DNA of 64,000 nt, from positions 2,561,001 to 2,625,000 of the forward strand of contig NZ_AP019749.1 in the NCBI RefSeq assembly GCF_006740045.1, read 5' to 3'. Source of the DNA: Comamonas terrigena NBRC 13299. Lineage in GTDB: Bacteria; Pseudomonadota; Gammaproteobacteria; Burkholderiales; Burkholderiaceae_C. A program made the translations under genes and the position numbers. The notes below the pieces were generated by a model. That model searched no databases, had not been told where the DNA came from, and worked only from the letters and a program-made list of their open reading frames with translations. Below, one piece after another: positions 38,884 to 46,471 of this stretch; position 1 is the stretch's first letter, and every line of letters begins with the position of its first letter.

Positions 38884-39312
38884 ATGCCCGCCCTCCGGCC
38901 GCCCTTCCAGACCCTGCAGCTGTTCCCCCTGCGCGTGCCCTGCCCGCCCGGGGCCTGCATCTGCGGGCATGCAGCGCTGCTGGAATCCGGCCAGGGCGAC
39001 CACCGCATCCTGCTGCTGACACGCGAAGAAGAGGCCAAACTGGCCGAGCGGCTGGAACAGGCCCAGACCCTGGCCGAGCTGCGCCAGCTGCAGCAGCGCA
39101 TGGTCGACCAGCTGGGCCTGCAGCTGCACATCGCCCCCGGCCGCCAGGGCACGCAAGGCCTGCGCGGACTGGAGATCGAGCTCGCACCCATGCCCGGCCT
39201 GTGCCGCAAAACCCGCAAGGCCCTGCCCGAAGCCGTGCGCCGCTGCATGGAGCACCGCCCCGAGATCGCCCATGCTCTGCTGGATGAGGGCAGTCTGTTT
39301 GCGGGCTTGTGA
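38884..39312 (+). CDS. Conserved-looking protein of unknown function
   Basis: A 142-residue cytosolic protein without signal or membrane segment. The N-terminal part has PCPPGACICGHAALLES, with closely placed cysteines; the middle is a helix, EEEAKLAERLEQAQTLAELR; the end is basic (GLCRKTRKALPEAVRRCMEH). I recognise no family. It is divergent from tex and ends 38 bp before the DUF72 gene, so the two probably share a transcript. Codon use fits the genome. Confidence 0.72.
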   Translation: MPALRPPFQTLQLFPLRVPCPPGACICGHAALLESGQGDHRILLLTREEEAKLAERLEQAQTLAELRQLQQRMVDQLGLQLHIAPGRQGTQGLRGLEIELAPMPGLCRKTRKALPEAVRRCMEHRPEIAHALLDEGSLFAGL

Positions 39313-39350
39313 ATCCCGCTACAGTCCACAGGCCATTTTCACCAGACGGC

Positions 39351-40454
39351 ATGCAAGACGATTTGTTTGGCGCCCCGCCCGCGCCACCGCCCCCTTCTCT
39401 CCCCGCGGCAGCCCCCTCGCCGGCTGCCTCCATGCCTGCGGCGCCTGCTGCCCCCCGCAAGGCCGCGCGCGGCGTGCTGCCCGCCCCGGACGGGGAAAGC
39501 TGGCGCGCCCTGGCGGCGCAGCTGCCTGCGGGCCTGCGCATGGGTGTGTCCACCTGGTCCTACCCCGGCTGGGACGGCCTGGTGTGGGACGGCGTGTACG
39601 ACGCCAGCACCCTGTCCAAGAAAGGCCTCACCGCCTATGGCCAGCATCCGCTGCTGCGCACCGTCAGCGTAGACCGCAGTTTCTGGCGTCCCCTGACCAC
39701 CGAGCAGTACGCCCAGATGGCCGTGCAGGTGCCGCCGGACTTCCGCTTTCTGGTCAAGTGTCCCAATGTGGTGACCGATGCCCAGGTGCGCAGCGAAGAC
39801 GGCAAGGGCCAGTCCCCCAACCCGGTGTTTCTGGCGCCGGAGCTGGCCGTGCAGCAGTTCGTCCAGCCCGCGCTGGACGGCCTGGGCGAAAAGCTGGGCG
39901 TGCTGGTGTTCCAGCTCAGCCCCCTGCCCTGGGACTGGCTGCGCCGCAGCGGCGCGCTGCTGGAGCGGCTGGCACAGATGCTGGCCGCGGTGCGCCTGGC
40001 CCTGGCCGCCCACCCGCAGGTGATTGTGGCCGTGGAAGTGCGCGACCCCGAGCTGCTGACCCCGGAGCTGGCCCGCGTGCTGAAGGCCCAGGGCTGCACC
40101 TACTGCCTGGGCCTGCACGGCAAGATGCCGCCGATCGAAGCACAGCTGCCCCTGCTGCGCGCACTGTGGCCCGGCCCCCTGGTCTGCCGCTGGAGCCTGA
40201 ACCGCTGCTTCGGCGCCTACGGCTACCAGGACGCACAGAAAAAGCACGACCCCTTCAACGAAATCCGCTCCGAAGACCTGCACACCCGCAGCGTGCTGGC
40301 CACGACCATCGCCGGCATCACCGGCGCAGGCCAGCCCGCGTTCGTCACCATCAGCAACGATGCCGAAGGCTGCGCCCCGCGCTCCATCGCGCTGCTGGCC
40401 CAGGCCCTGGTGGCCGGGCAGCCACAGCCGTCTCAGCCCTCTCAGTCGCCATAG
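39351..40454 (+). CDS. DUF72 domain protein
   Basis: DUF72 (YecE-like) proteins are TIM-barrel-like and of unknown function. After a Pro/Ala-rich N-terminal 45 residues (APPAPPPPSLPAAAPSPAAS), the domain starts LRMGVSTWSYPGWDGLVW and includes FRFLVKCPNVVTDA, VAVEVRDPELLTPE, and the end TISNDAEGCAPRSI. I use the ATG at 39351 (MQDDLFGAP); an upstream in-frame start at 39309 overlaps the preceding gene. The protein has 367 residues, longer than the usual 240-300 because of its N-terminal linker and an extended middle. Confidence 0.88.
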   Translation: MQDDLFGAPPAPPPPSLPAAAPSPAASMPAAPAAPRKAARGVLPAPDGESWRALAAQLPAGLRMGVSTWSYPGWDGLVWDGVYDASTLSKKGLTAYGQHPLLRTVSVDRSFWRPLTTEQYAQMAVQVPPDFRFLVKCPNVVTDAQVRSEDGKGQSPNPVFLAPELAVQQFVQPALDGLGEKLGVLVFQLSPLPWDWLRRSGALLERLAQMLAAVRLALAAHPQVIVAVEVRDPELLTPELARVLKAQGCTYCLGLHGKMPPIEAQLPLLRALWPGPLVCRWSLNRCFGAYGYQDAQKKHDPFNEIRSEDLHTRSVLATTIAGITGAGQPAFVTISNDAEGCAPRSIALLAQALVAGQPQPSQPSQSP

Positions 40455-40708
40455 CGCCACAGGCAGCACCAGAAGCAGTACCAGAAGCAGCACCCACGCC
40501 TGCTCCGTCACCTGCTCCATCGCCTGTGCCGCACTACCTACGGCGACACTGCGGGTGTGGCCCGCCACGCAGCCGGCGTCAGAACCAGCTTTGTGAGGCA
40601 GGCCGGTCTCCCTCGGTGGGCCGCTTTTTTGCAACAGACTTGCCCTGCGGTAGAGCCTGAAGGCAATTGGCCATAGGATGTGTCATCACCCACCAGCGGA
40701 TTGCCCAC
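40455..40708. other. 254-bp gap, no convincing gene
   Basis: Contains the direct repeat CCAGAAGCAG (twice, near 40475) and a T6 run at 40625-40630 after a weak GC hairpin, perhaps the terminator for the DUF72 transcript. A minus-strand frame here encodes a hydrophobic run (WVLLLVLLLVLPVALW), but it continues antisense through the DUF72 gene and has no ribosome site. Confidence 0.5.
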
Positions 40709-41086
40709 ATGGAACACCACGTCAAAACCTTGAAGGGGCTTTTGGGTCATCTCCAGAAAGCACTTGCCGTCAACCTCGATGGCTCCAGCGCATTCAAATA
40801 CAGTGATGCCGTCATCACGGCCGACCCTGGATCCAACCACGACTACGCATCGTTCCTTCTCAAGTTCAGTTACCCGAACCTGCCGCTGATTTCGGTCACG
40901 CTTCATTTTGAGAAGGCGGAGTGCATCGAAGGCCAGTTCACCGTCAGACTCCCTGAATTGCGCATTTCATTTGGCAACTACTCGTTCGGGGCGTTTTCGG
41001 GTGCAGAGTCCGGGCTCATTCTGGCCAATGCCAACCAATTGCTGTGCGTCGTGGACGAAGCGGCCAAGGACTACTGCCGCAGTTGA
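40709..41086 (+). CDS. Orphan protein of unusual composition
   Basis: I do not recognise this 125-residue protein (from the ATG at 40709; an in-frame start at 40667 is possible). It has no signal or membrane helix and looks like a mixed alpha/beta domain: a helical start VKTLKGLLGHLQKALAV, then strands such as SFLLKFSYPNLPLISVTLHF and RISFGNYSFGAFSG. Its DNA is visibly less GC-rich than its neighbours and uses codons such as CAA, TTT and ATT more often, which suggests acquisition from elsewhere. Small single genes of this kind are often immunity proteins, but no toxin gene is nearby. Confidence 0.7.
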   Translation: MEHHVKTLKGLLGHLQKALAVNLDGSSAFKYSDAVITADPGSNHDYASFLLKFSYPNLPLISVTLHFEKAECIEGQFTVRLPELRISFGNYSFGAFSGAESGLILANANQLLCVVDEAAKDYCRS

Positions 41087-41114
41087 CAGCTGCGATAGAT
41101 CGCAGATCGCAAGC

Positions 41115-41140
41115 AAGCCCGCACCAAGCGGGCTTTTCTT
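41115..41140 (+). terminator. Rho-independent terminator after the orphan gene
   Basis: AAGCCCGC (41115-41122) pairs with GCGGGCTT (41128-41135), followed by a T-rich tail. It is 28 bp after the stop. Confidence 0.85.
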
Positions 41141-41413
41141 TGGCGGTCCCTGCCCCTGCCTCCTCCCGGTCCTCCCGCGCTGGCGCGCACGCGAGGGGCT
41201 CGCCATGGCCCGACGCGTCCGAGAGACTCCTGCATGGAATACGGCTGATGAAAGCGGGAGCACACAGCAAACCGCCCACCGCGAAAGACCTTCGGGGTGG
41301 ACGGCAGGGGCAAAGCAGATACAAGCGCCCAGGCAGGCACGCGGCCTGCGCCTGGCACCCGCGCTGTGCGCCAGGGAACGGCCGCCATCCACCAGGGACG
41401 GCGGCCTGCAGGT
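41141..41413. other. Gap before the 3' end of gcd, no gene seen
   Basis: Together with the terminator this makes a 327-bp gap. Near its right end GGCCGCC (41380-41386) can pair with GGCGGCC (41400-41406), a hairpin just past the gcd stop but without a T-run. No reading frame looks coding. Confidence 0.5.
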
Positions 41414-43855
41414 TCAGGGCTTGGCCTTGGGCAGGGCGTAGCCCACCAGGTAGTCGCCCGGCTGGGTCTGCATCAGGTTGTGGCCGCCGGCGGCGATCAC
41501 CACAAACTGGCGGCCGCTGTCCCTGGACACATAGGTCATGGGCGTGGCGTTGCCACCGGCAGGCAGACGGCCTTTCCACAGCACATCGCCGGTCTTCAGG
41601 TCCATGGCGCGCAGCGACTGTTCGCCGGACGCCGCCACAAACACCAGACCGCCCTTGGTGGTGATGGAGCCACCCAGGCCCGGCACCCCCATGGGGATGG
41701 GCAGGCGGGTGCGGATACCGGCCACGCCGGAATCTTCCGCCGTGCCGCTGCGGCGCTCCCAGATCACCTTCTGGGTGTTCAGGTCCACGGCCGTCACCAA
41801 GGCGAACGGCGGTGCAATGCACGGCGCACCCATGGGCGAGAGGAAAGGCTTCAGGTCAGCGGCATACGGCACGCCTTCCTGGGGCACGGCGCCACCCACC
41901 GAGGTGCCGGGCGAACCGTCGGCCGCCTTCAGGCCGCGCCGGTTGGCCTCCTCCCGGTCGATCAGCTTGAGCAGCATGGGCACGCGGTTCCAGTTGCCCA
42001 CCATGATCTGGCGTTCCGGGTCAAACGACACGCTGCCCCAGTTCGATCCACCCAGCGAGCCGGGGAAGAAGAACACGGTATCGGTGCCGGCCGGGGTCAT
42101 CGGACCTTCCCAGCGCGCCTTCTTGAACTGGATGCGGCACCACAGCTGGTCCAGCATGGTCATGCCCCACATGTCCTTCTCGCCCACGCCATAGGTTTCC
42201 TCGGCATCCAGGCCGGCAAACGTGGGCATGCCGGTGGAATGCGGCTGGGTCTTGGACAGGCGGGCCGGGTCTTCCACACCGCCCTGCGGCGCCGGCAACT
42301 CCTGCACGTCGAACACGGGCTTGCCGGTGCGGCGGTCCAGCACAAAGTTCTGGCCGCGTTTGGTGGGCTGCACCAGCACGGGCACGGTCTCGCCCCGGAT
42401 CTTCAGATCCAGCAGGCTGGGCTGGGACGCCACGTCGTAGTCCCACACGTCGTAGTGCGTGGTCTGGAAGTTCCACACCAGCTTGCCGTTGTCGGCATTG
42501 ATGCCCAGCACCGAGCCGCTGAACTTGTTGTCCAGCTCGGTGCGGTGGCCCGCGTAGTAGTCGGGCGTGGCGTTGCCGGTGGGGATGTAGACCATGCCGA
42601 GCTGGTCGTCCGCACTGATCGGGCCCCAGGAATTGGGGGTGCCGCGGGTGTAGTGCTCGCCGGCGGCCGGTTCGCCGTGGAAGTCCGGCTTGCCCATGTC
42701 GAAGGCCCAGGCGAAGGCGCCGGTGGTGGCGTCGAACGCGCGGATCACGCCCGAAGGCTCGCCCGTCATCTGGCCATCCGACACCCAGCCGCCCATCACC
42801 ACCTTGCCACGCACCACCTGGGGCATGGAGCTGACGTAGTAATAGCCGGGAATGATCTCGCCCATGCCCTTTTTCAGATCGACCTGGCCGTTCACGCCGA
42901 AGTCGGCGCAAGGCTGACCGGTCTTGGCATCCACGGCCAGCAGGCGCGCATCCACGGTCGGGCCGTAGATCCGTTCCTGGCACACGCCGCCGGGCTGCGG
43001 TTCGGGCAGCTTGGTGTAGGCCACACCGCGGCAGGCGGCCGAGCCGGTCACACCGCGCAGATTGACCTGGGCGTTGAAGCGCCAGCGCTCCTCACCGGTT
43101 TCGGCGTTCAGCGCCACGATGTCGTTGCGCGGCGTGCAGAAGTACAGGCTGTCGCCGATCTTCAGCGGCGTGGCTTCAAAACGGCGGTTCGGGCCTTCGC
43201 TGGGCGGATAGTCGCCGGTGCGGTAGGTCCAGGCCACTTCCAGGCCCTGGACGTTGTCCGGCGTCAGCTGCTCCAGCGGCGAAAAGCGCTGGCCGCCCTG
43301 GTTGTTGCCGTAGTAATGCCACTCGTCCTGTGGCGCATCGCCCACCACGGTCTGCTGGATCTCGGGCAGCGCCTGTGCGGCCTTGGTTTCATGCTTATCG
43401 CCCTGGGCCAGGCCCACCACCACCAAGGCAGCCATGGCCACGGCCAGCGCGCCGGCAGCGGCCTTGCCACCCTGGGCGGAGATGGGGCCACACACCACGG
43501 TACGGCGGTACAGCGGCGTCAGCAGCCACAGGCCCAGCACGAACAGCAGAGCCAGTCGCGGCAGCAGGGTCCAGAAGTCCAGACCGACTTCGGCCAGCGA
43601 CCACACCAGCGTCCAGGCCAGCATCAGCGCATACAGCCAGCCGCCCAGCGCGTTGCCGCGCCAGACCAGCACGCTGCTGGCCAGCAGCGCCACGCCGGTG
43701 ACCAGGTAATACCACGAGCCGCCCAGGCCCGCGAGCTGGCCGCCGCCGATGGCGAGGACCAGCCCCAGAAGAAAAAGAAGGGCCGGATAGATGCGGGCCG
43801 GGCGCTGGGCCGTGGCCCCGCCTGCCCTCGCCTGGCCTTGTTGTTGCTTTGTCAT
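41414..43855 (-). CDS. gcd: Membrane-bound PQQ-dependent glucose/quinate/shikimate dehydrogenase
   Basis: An 813-residue quinoprotein that oxidises aldoses (or quinate/shikimate) in the periplasm and passes electrons to ubiquinone. The N-terminal 150 residues hold five membrane helices; the rest is the eight-bladed PQQ propeller, with WHYYGNNQGGQRFSPLEQLT, the cysteine-containing CRGVAYTKLPEP, FQTTHYDVWDYDVASQPSLL (a PQQ-site segment) and GGSITTKGGLVFVAASGEQ. Length and order match the Gcd family. Choice between glucose and quinate cannot be made by eye; no PQQ-synthesis genes are in the window. It is divergent from a TetR gene. Confidence 0.9.
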   Translation of the reverse strand: MTKQQQGQARAGGATAQRPARIYPALLFLLGLVLAIGGGQLAGLGGSWYYLVTGVALLASSVLVWRGNALGGWLYALMLAWTLVWSLAEVGLDFWTLLPRLALLFVLGLWLLTPLYRRTVVCGPISAQGGKAAAGALAVAMAALVVVGLAQGDKHETKAAQALPEIQQTVVGDAPQDEWHYYGNNQGGQRFSPLEQLTPDNVQGLEVAWTYRTGDYPPSEGPNRRFEATPLKIGDSLYFCTPRNDIVALNAETGEERWRFNAQVNLRGVTGSAACRGVAYTKLPEPQPGGVCQERIYGPTVDARLLAVDAKTGQPCADFGVNGQVDLKKGMGEIIPGYYYVSSMPQVVRGKVVMGGWVSDGQMTGEPSGVIRAFDATTGAFAWAFDMGKPDFHGEPAAGEHYTRGTPNSWGPISADDQLGMVYIPTGNATPDYYAGHRTELDNKFSGSVLGINADNGKLVWNFQTTHYDVWDYDVASQPSLLDLKIRGETVPVLVQPTKRGQNFVLDRRTGKPVFDVQELPAPQGGVEDPARLSKTQPHSTGMPTFAGLDAEETYGVGEKDMWGMTMLDQLWCRIQFKKARWEGPMTPAGTDTVFFFPGSLGGSNWGSVSFDPERQIMVGNWNRVPMLLKLIDREEANRRGLKAADGSPGTSVGGAVPQEGVPYAADLKPFLSPMGAPCIAPPFALVTAVDLNTQKVIWERRSGTAEDSGVAGIRTRLPIPMGVPGLGGSITTKGGLVFVAASGEQSLRAMDLKTGDVLWKGRLPAGGNATPMTYVSRDSGRQFVVIAAGGHNLMQTQPGDYLVGYALPKAKP

Positions 43856-44030
43856 TGCTGAACTTTTGAGTGTGGATGTTCTGCCCTGCCCGCCGCTGCA
43901 GCGGCTGCAGGCCGGCGGGTGATGGCGCTTGCCCTGCCAGTTTTTGCCGGGCAGTCTTCGATAAGAGACAAGACTTGGGCGATTTTATTAAAAAGATACC
44001 GAAAGGTTAAATTTTGACACTTATGCCATC
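43856..44030. promoter_or_regulatory. AT-rich divergent promoter region between gcd and the TetR gene
   Basis: Bases 43975-44025 are strongly AT-rich (TTTTATTAAAAAGATACCG), with a TTGACA hexamer at 44014-44019 facing the TetR gene. No long inverted repeat typical of a TetR operator stood out. Confidence 0.4.
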
Positions 44031-44099
44031 ATGCGCGACCAAGAACATTTGCCTCTTTACCCACGCATGTCTAAAACGGGTATAAGCCCCCACGCTCCG

Positions 44100-44831
44100 A
44101 TGACCGCGCGCCCTCCTGCCGCCGCACAGTCCCGCACCTGTGCCACCCCCACCGGCGATGCCGGTGGGACCCGCCGCCGCACCCCGCGCGGCCCCAGCCC
44201 GCAAAAGACCGAAGCCACACGCCTGTCCATCATTGATGCGGCGTTTGCCGAATTTCTGGAACATGGCTACGCCCGGGGCACCACCGCATCGGTGGCCCGC
44301 CGCGCCGGCCTGTCCAAGGTCACGCTGTTTCGCTATTTCGACACCAAGGAAGCGCTGTTCGAAGCCGTGATGCAGCGCCACATCGCCTCGGCCACGCTGG
44401 CGCTGCAGTCCAGCCCCATGCAGGACAACGAGAGCGTGGGCGCCTTCTTGCTGCGCGCCGTAGCCCCGGCCATGGACGTGATCGACAGCAGCGGCCGCTC
44501 CGCCACCGCACGCCTGGTGATTGCCGAAGGGCTGGAATTTCCCCAGCTGGCGCAGATGTACCGGCGTACCGCCCATGAGCCGCTGGTGGCCCGCATCCGC
44601 GGCCTGGCCGAGCTGGCCCAGTCGCGCGGCGAGCTCAAGGAACCGGCCCTGCTGGACTACCCCGAGCTGCTGCTGGGCCCGCTGTGGCTGGCCATGATGA
44701 ACAACACCGTGCTGCACCCGCAGATGCCGCTGGACGCCGGCCTGCTGTTCCGTCTGCAGGTGGGCCTGCTGTTTGGCAGCGCCCCGCAGCGCAGTCCTTC
44801 CGGGCGCCGCAAGGCGGCAAGCGGCGGCTGA
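44100..44831 (+). CDS. TetR/AcrR family transcriptional regulator
   Basis: The helix-turn-helix is IIDAAFAEFLEHGYARGTTA followed by SVARRAGLSKVTLFRYFDTK, with an AefR-like C-terminal ligand domain (ARLVIAEGLEFPQLAQMYRR). I use the ATG at 44100; in-frame ATGs at 44031 and 44067 would add 23 or 11 residues rich in non-family sequence. A basic N-terminal arm (GTRRRTPRGPSPQKTE) precedes the HTH. It converges with the RND efflux operon, whose 3' end lies 167 bp away, and diverges from gcd. It may control the pump, as many AcrR-type genes do, but it is not in the usual divergent position. Confidence 0.88.
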   Translation: MTARPPAAAQSRTCATPTGDAGGTRRRTPRGPSPQKTEATRLSIIDAAFAEFLEHGYARGTTASVARRAGLSKVTLFRYFDTKEALFEAVMQRHIASATLALQSSPMQDNESVGAFLLRAVAPAMDVIDSSGRSATARLVIAEGLEFPQLAQMYRRTAHEPLVARIRGLAELAQSRGELKEPALLDYPELLLGPLWLAMMNNTVLHPQMPLDAGLLFRLQVGLLFGSAPQRSPSGRRKAASGG

Positions 44832-44845
44832 AGCCCTGCCCCGCC

Positions 44846-44890
44846 GGTACGGCGTACGCAGCGCGTACACGGCATGCGCCGCATGCACAG
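44846..44890. repeat. Degenerate GTAC/GCATG-rich short repeats after the TetR gene
   Basis: Units CATGCGCCG (44873-44881) and CATGCACAG (44882-44890) are adjacent 9-mers, preceded by three GTAC tetramers at 44847, 44854 and 44865. They resemble the 9-bp units upstream of upp, but spacing is less regular. Confidence 0.45.
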
Positions 44891-44916
44891 CAACCGCCTG
44901 GCTGTGCGGCGGCCCC

Positions 44917-44943
44917 AAAGAAAACAGCGCCCGCAGGCGCTGT
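44917..44943 (-). terminator. Terminator of the RND efflux operon
   Basis: On the minus strand ACAGCGCC and GGCGCTGT form an 8-bp stem with a 4-base loop, followed by TTTTCTTTG. It is 55 bp after the outer-membrane channel stop. Confidence 0.8.
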
Positions 44944-44998
44944 CATCAGTGTCCAAGACCCACCCTGGCCCTGAACGGACCCGGGGTGGCGCTGCGCG

Positions 44999-46471
44999 TC
45001 AGGACGCTGCGCCGGTGGGTGCCACGCCCGTGGCCGCAGCCCCCGGCTGCTCGCCGCCCAGCACCTTCCACAAGGTCACGCGGTTGAGCTGCTCCGACAG
45101 GCGCAGCCCGATCAGTGTCTGCTGCGCGGTGTACAGGCTGCGCTGCGCATCCAGCACCGTCAGGTAGTTGTCCACGCCCGCCTTGAAGCGCGCATCCGAC
45201 AGATCGAACGCCTTTTGCGTGTTGGCCACCATGCTGGTCTGGGCCTGCAGGCGGTTGCCCCACTGGGCCCGGTCGGCCAGCACATCAGCGGTTTCCTTGA
45301 AGGCCGTCTGCACGGCCTTCTCGTACTGGCTGACGGCAATGCGCTGGTTGCTCTCGGCCACCTCGATATTGGCGCGGTTGCGGCCCCCGTCGAAGATCGG
45401 CAGCTTCACCAGCGGCACAAAGCTCCAGGTGCGGTTGCCGCTGCCGAACAGCGCATCCAGCTCGCGGCTACCCGTGCCCACGCTGGCCGTCAGGCTGATG
45501 GTGGGGAACAGCGCCGCGCGCGCCGCACCGATGTTGGCGTTCATGGCGCGCAGATTGTGTTCCGCCGCCTGGATGTCCGGGCGCTGCAGCAGCACGCTGG
45601 ACGGCAGCGGCGTGGGCACCGGCAGCAAGGCCGCGCTGTCCGTACCACCGGCCAGTGTCTGGGCCGATGGCAGCAGGTTCTGCGGCACCGGGCCGCCCAC
45701 CAGCAGTTGCAGTGCATTGCGGTCGCGGTCGACCTGGGCGGTGTAGCTGGCCACATCACCCCGTGCGGTGTCCACCGTGGTCTGGTTCTGCGCCAGCACC
45801 AGGCCCGAGGTCGAGCCGATCTGGTGCATGCGCTGGGTCAGCGCAAAGGCTTTCTCGCGGCTGGCCAGCGTGTCCTGCGCCAGCTGCAGACGGGCCTGGT
45901 CGGCCGCCAGGGTCAGCCAGGCCGTGGCCACATCGGCCACCAGGCCCAGCTGCACATTGCGCTGGTTGTCCTGGCTCTGCAGAAATTGCTGCAGGGCTGC
46001 GTCGTTCAGGTTGCGGATGCGGCCCCACAGGTCCACCTCGTAGCTGGCAAAACCCAGCTGTGCGGTGTACTGCGTGGTCGTGGTGCTCGCGCCGGTGCTG
46101 CTCAGGTCGGCCGCCGTGCGCGCACGGTTGCCCTGGGCCTGGGCGGTCACGCTGGGCAGCAGATCGGCCCGGGTGATGCCGTACTGGGCACGGGCTTTCT
46201 CGATGTTCTCGATCGCCACGCGCAGGTCGCGGTTGTGTGTCAGCGCCAGCGCCACCACATCCCGCAAGGGGGCCGACTGCAGCCATTGCAGGGCCTGGGC
46301 CTGTTGCAGCGCTGCCTCGCTGGCCACCACCGGGGTAGCCCTGGCCGTCACGGTGTCGGGCACGGCGCCCTGCGGCGTCTGGTAGCGCGGGGCCAGGTTG
46401 CAGCCGGCCAGCAGCGCGGTCAGTGCCGCAGCAGCCGCCACGGTCGAAGTCTTCATCATCAGGCGCTTCAT
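44999..46471 (-). CDS. RND efflux outer-membrane channel lipoprotein (NodT/OprM family)
   Basis: A TolC-like channel of the NodT family: lipobox LLAGCNLAPRY near residue 24, two OEP repeats (ALTHNRDLRVAIENIEKARA in the first, ADVLADRAQW in the second), and the PDIQAAEHNLRAMNANIGAA motif typical of OprM. At 490 residues it is full length. Its ATG overlaps the pump gene stop (ATGA). It completes a tripartite pump with the two upstream genes. Confidence 0.94.
   Translation of the reverse strand: MKRLMMKTSTVAAAAALTALLAGCNLAPRYQTPQGAVPDTVTARATPVVASEAALQQAQALQWLQSAPLRDVVALALTHNRDLRVAIENIEKARAQYGITRADLLPSVTAQAQGNRARTAADLSSTGASTTTTQYTAQLGFASYEVDLWGRIRNLNDAALQQFLQSQDNQRNVQLGLVADVATAWLTLAADQARLQLAQDTLASREKAFALTQRMHQIGSTSGLVLAQNQTTVDTARGDVASYTAQVDRDRNALQLLVGGPVPQNLLPSAQTLAGGTDSAALLPVPTPLPSSVLLQRPDIQAAEHNLRAMNANIGAARAALFPTISLTASVGTGSRELDALFGSGNRTWSFVPLVKLPIFDGGRNRANIEVAESNQRIAVSQYEKAVQTAFKETADVLADRAQWGNRLQAQTSMVANTQKAFDLSDARFKAGVDNYLTVLDAQRSLYTAQQTLIGLRLSEQLNRVTLWKVLGGEQPGAAATGVAPTGAAS

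Noticed and set aside
40400..40530. Small hydrophobic minus-strand peptide (WVLLLVLLLVLPVALW)
   Set aside because: It has no ribosome site, runs on antisense to DUF72 without a stop near the helix, and comes from an AGCAG-type repeat.
41297..43861. 854-codon plus-strand frame opposite gcd
   Set aside because: Mirror of a strong family gene; no ribosome site and His/Gly/Gln-rich composition.
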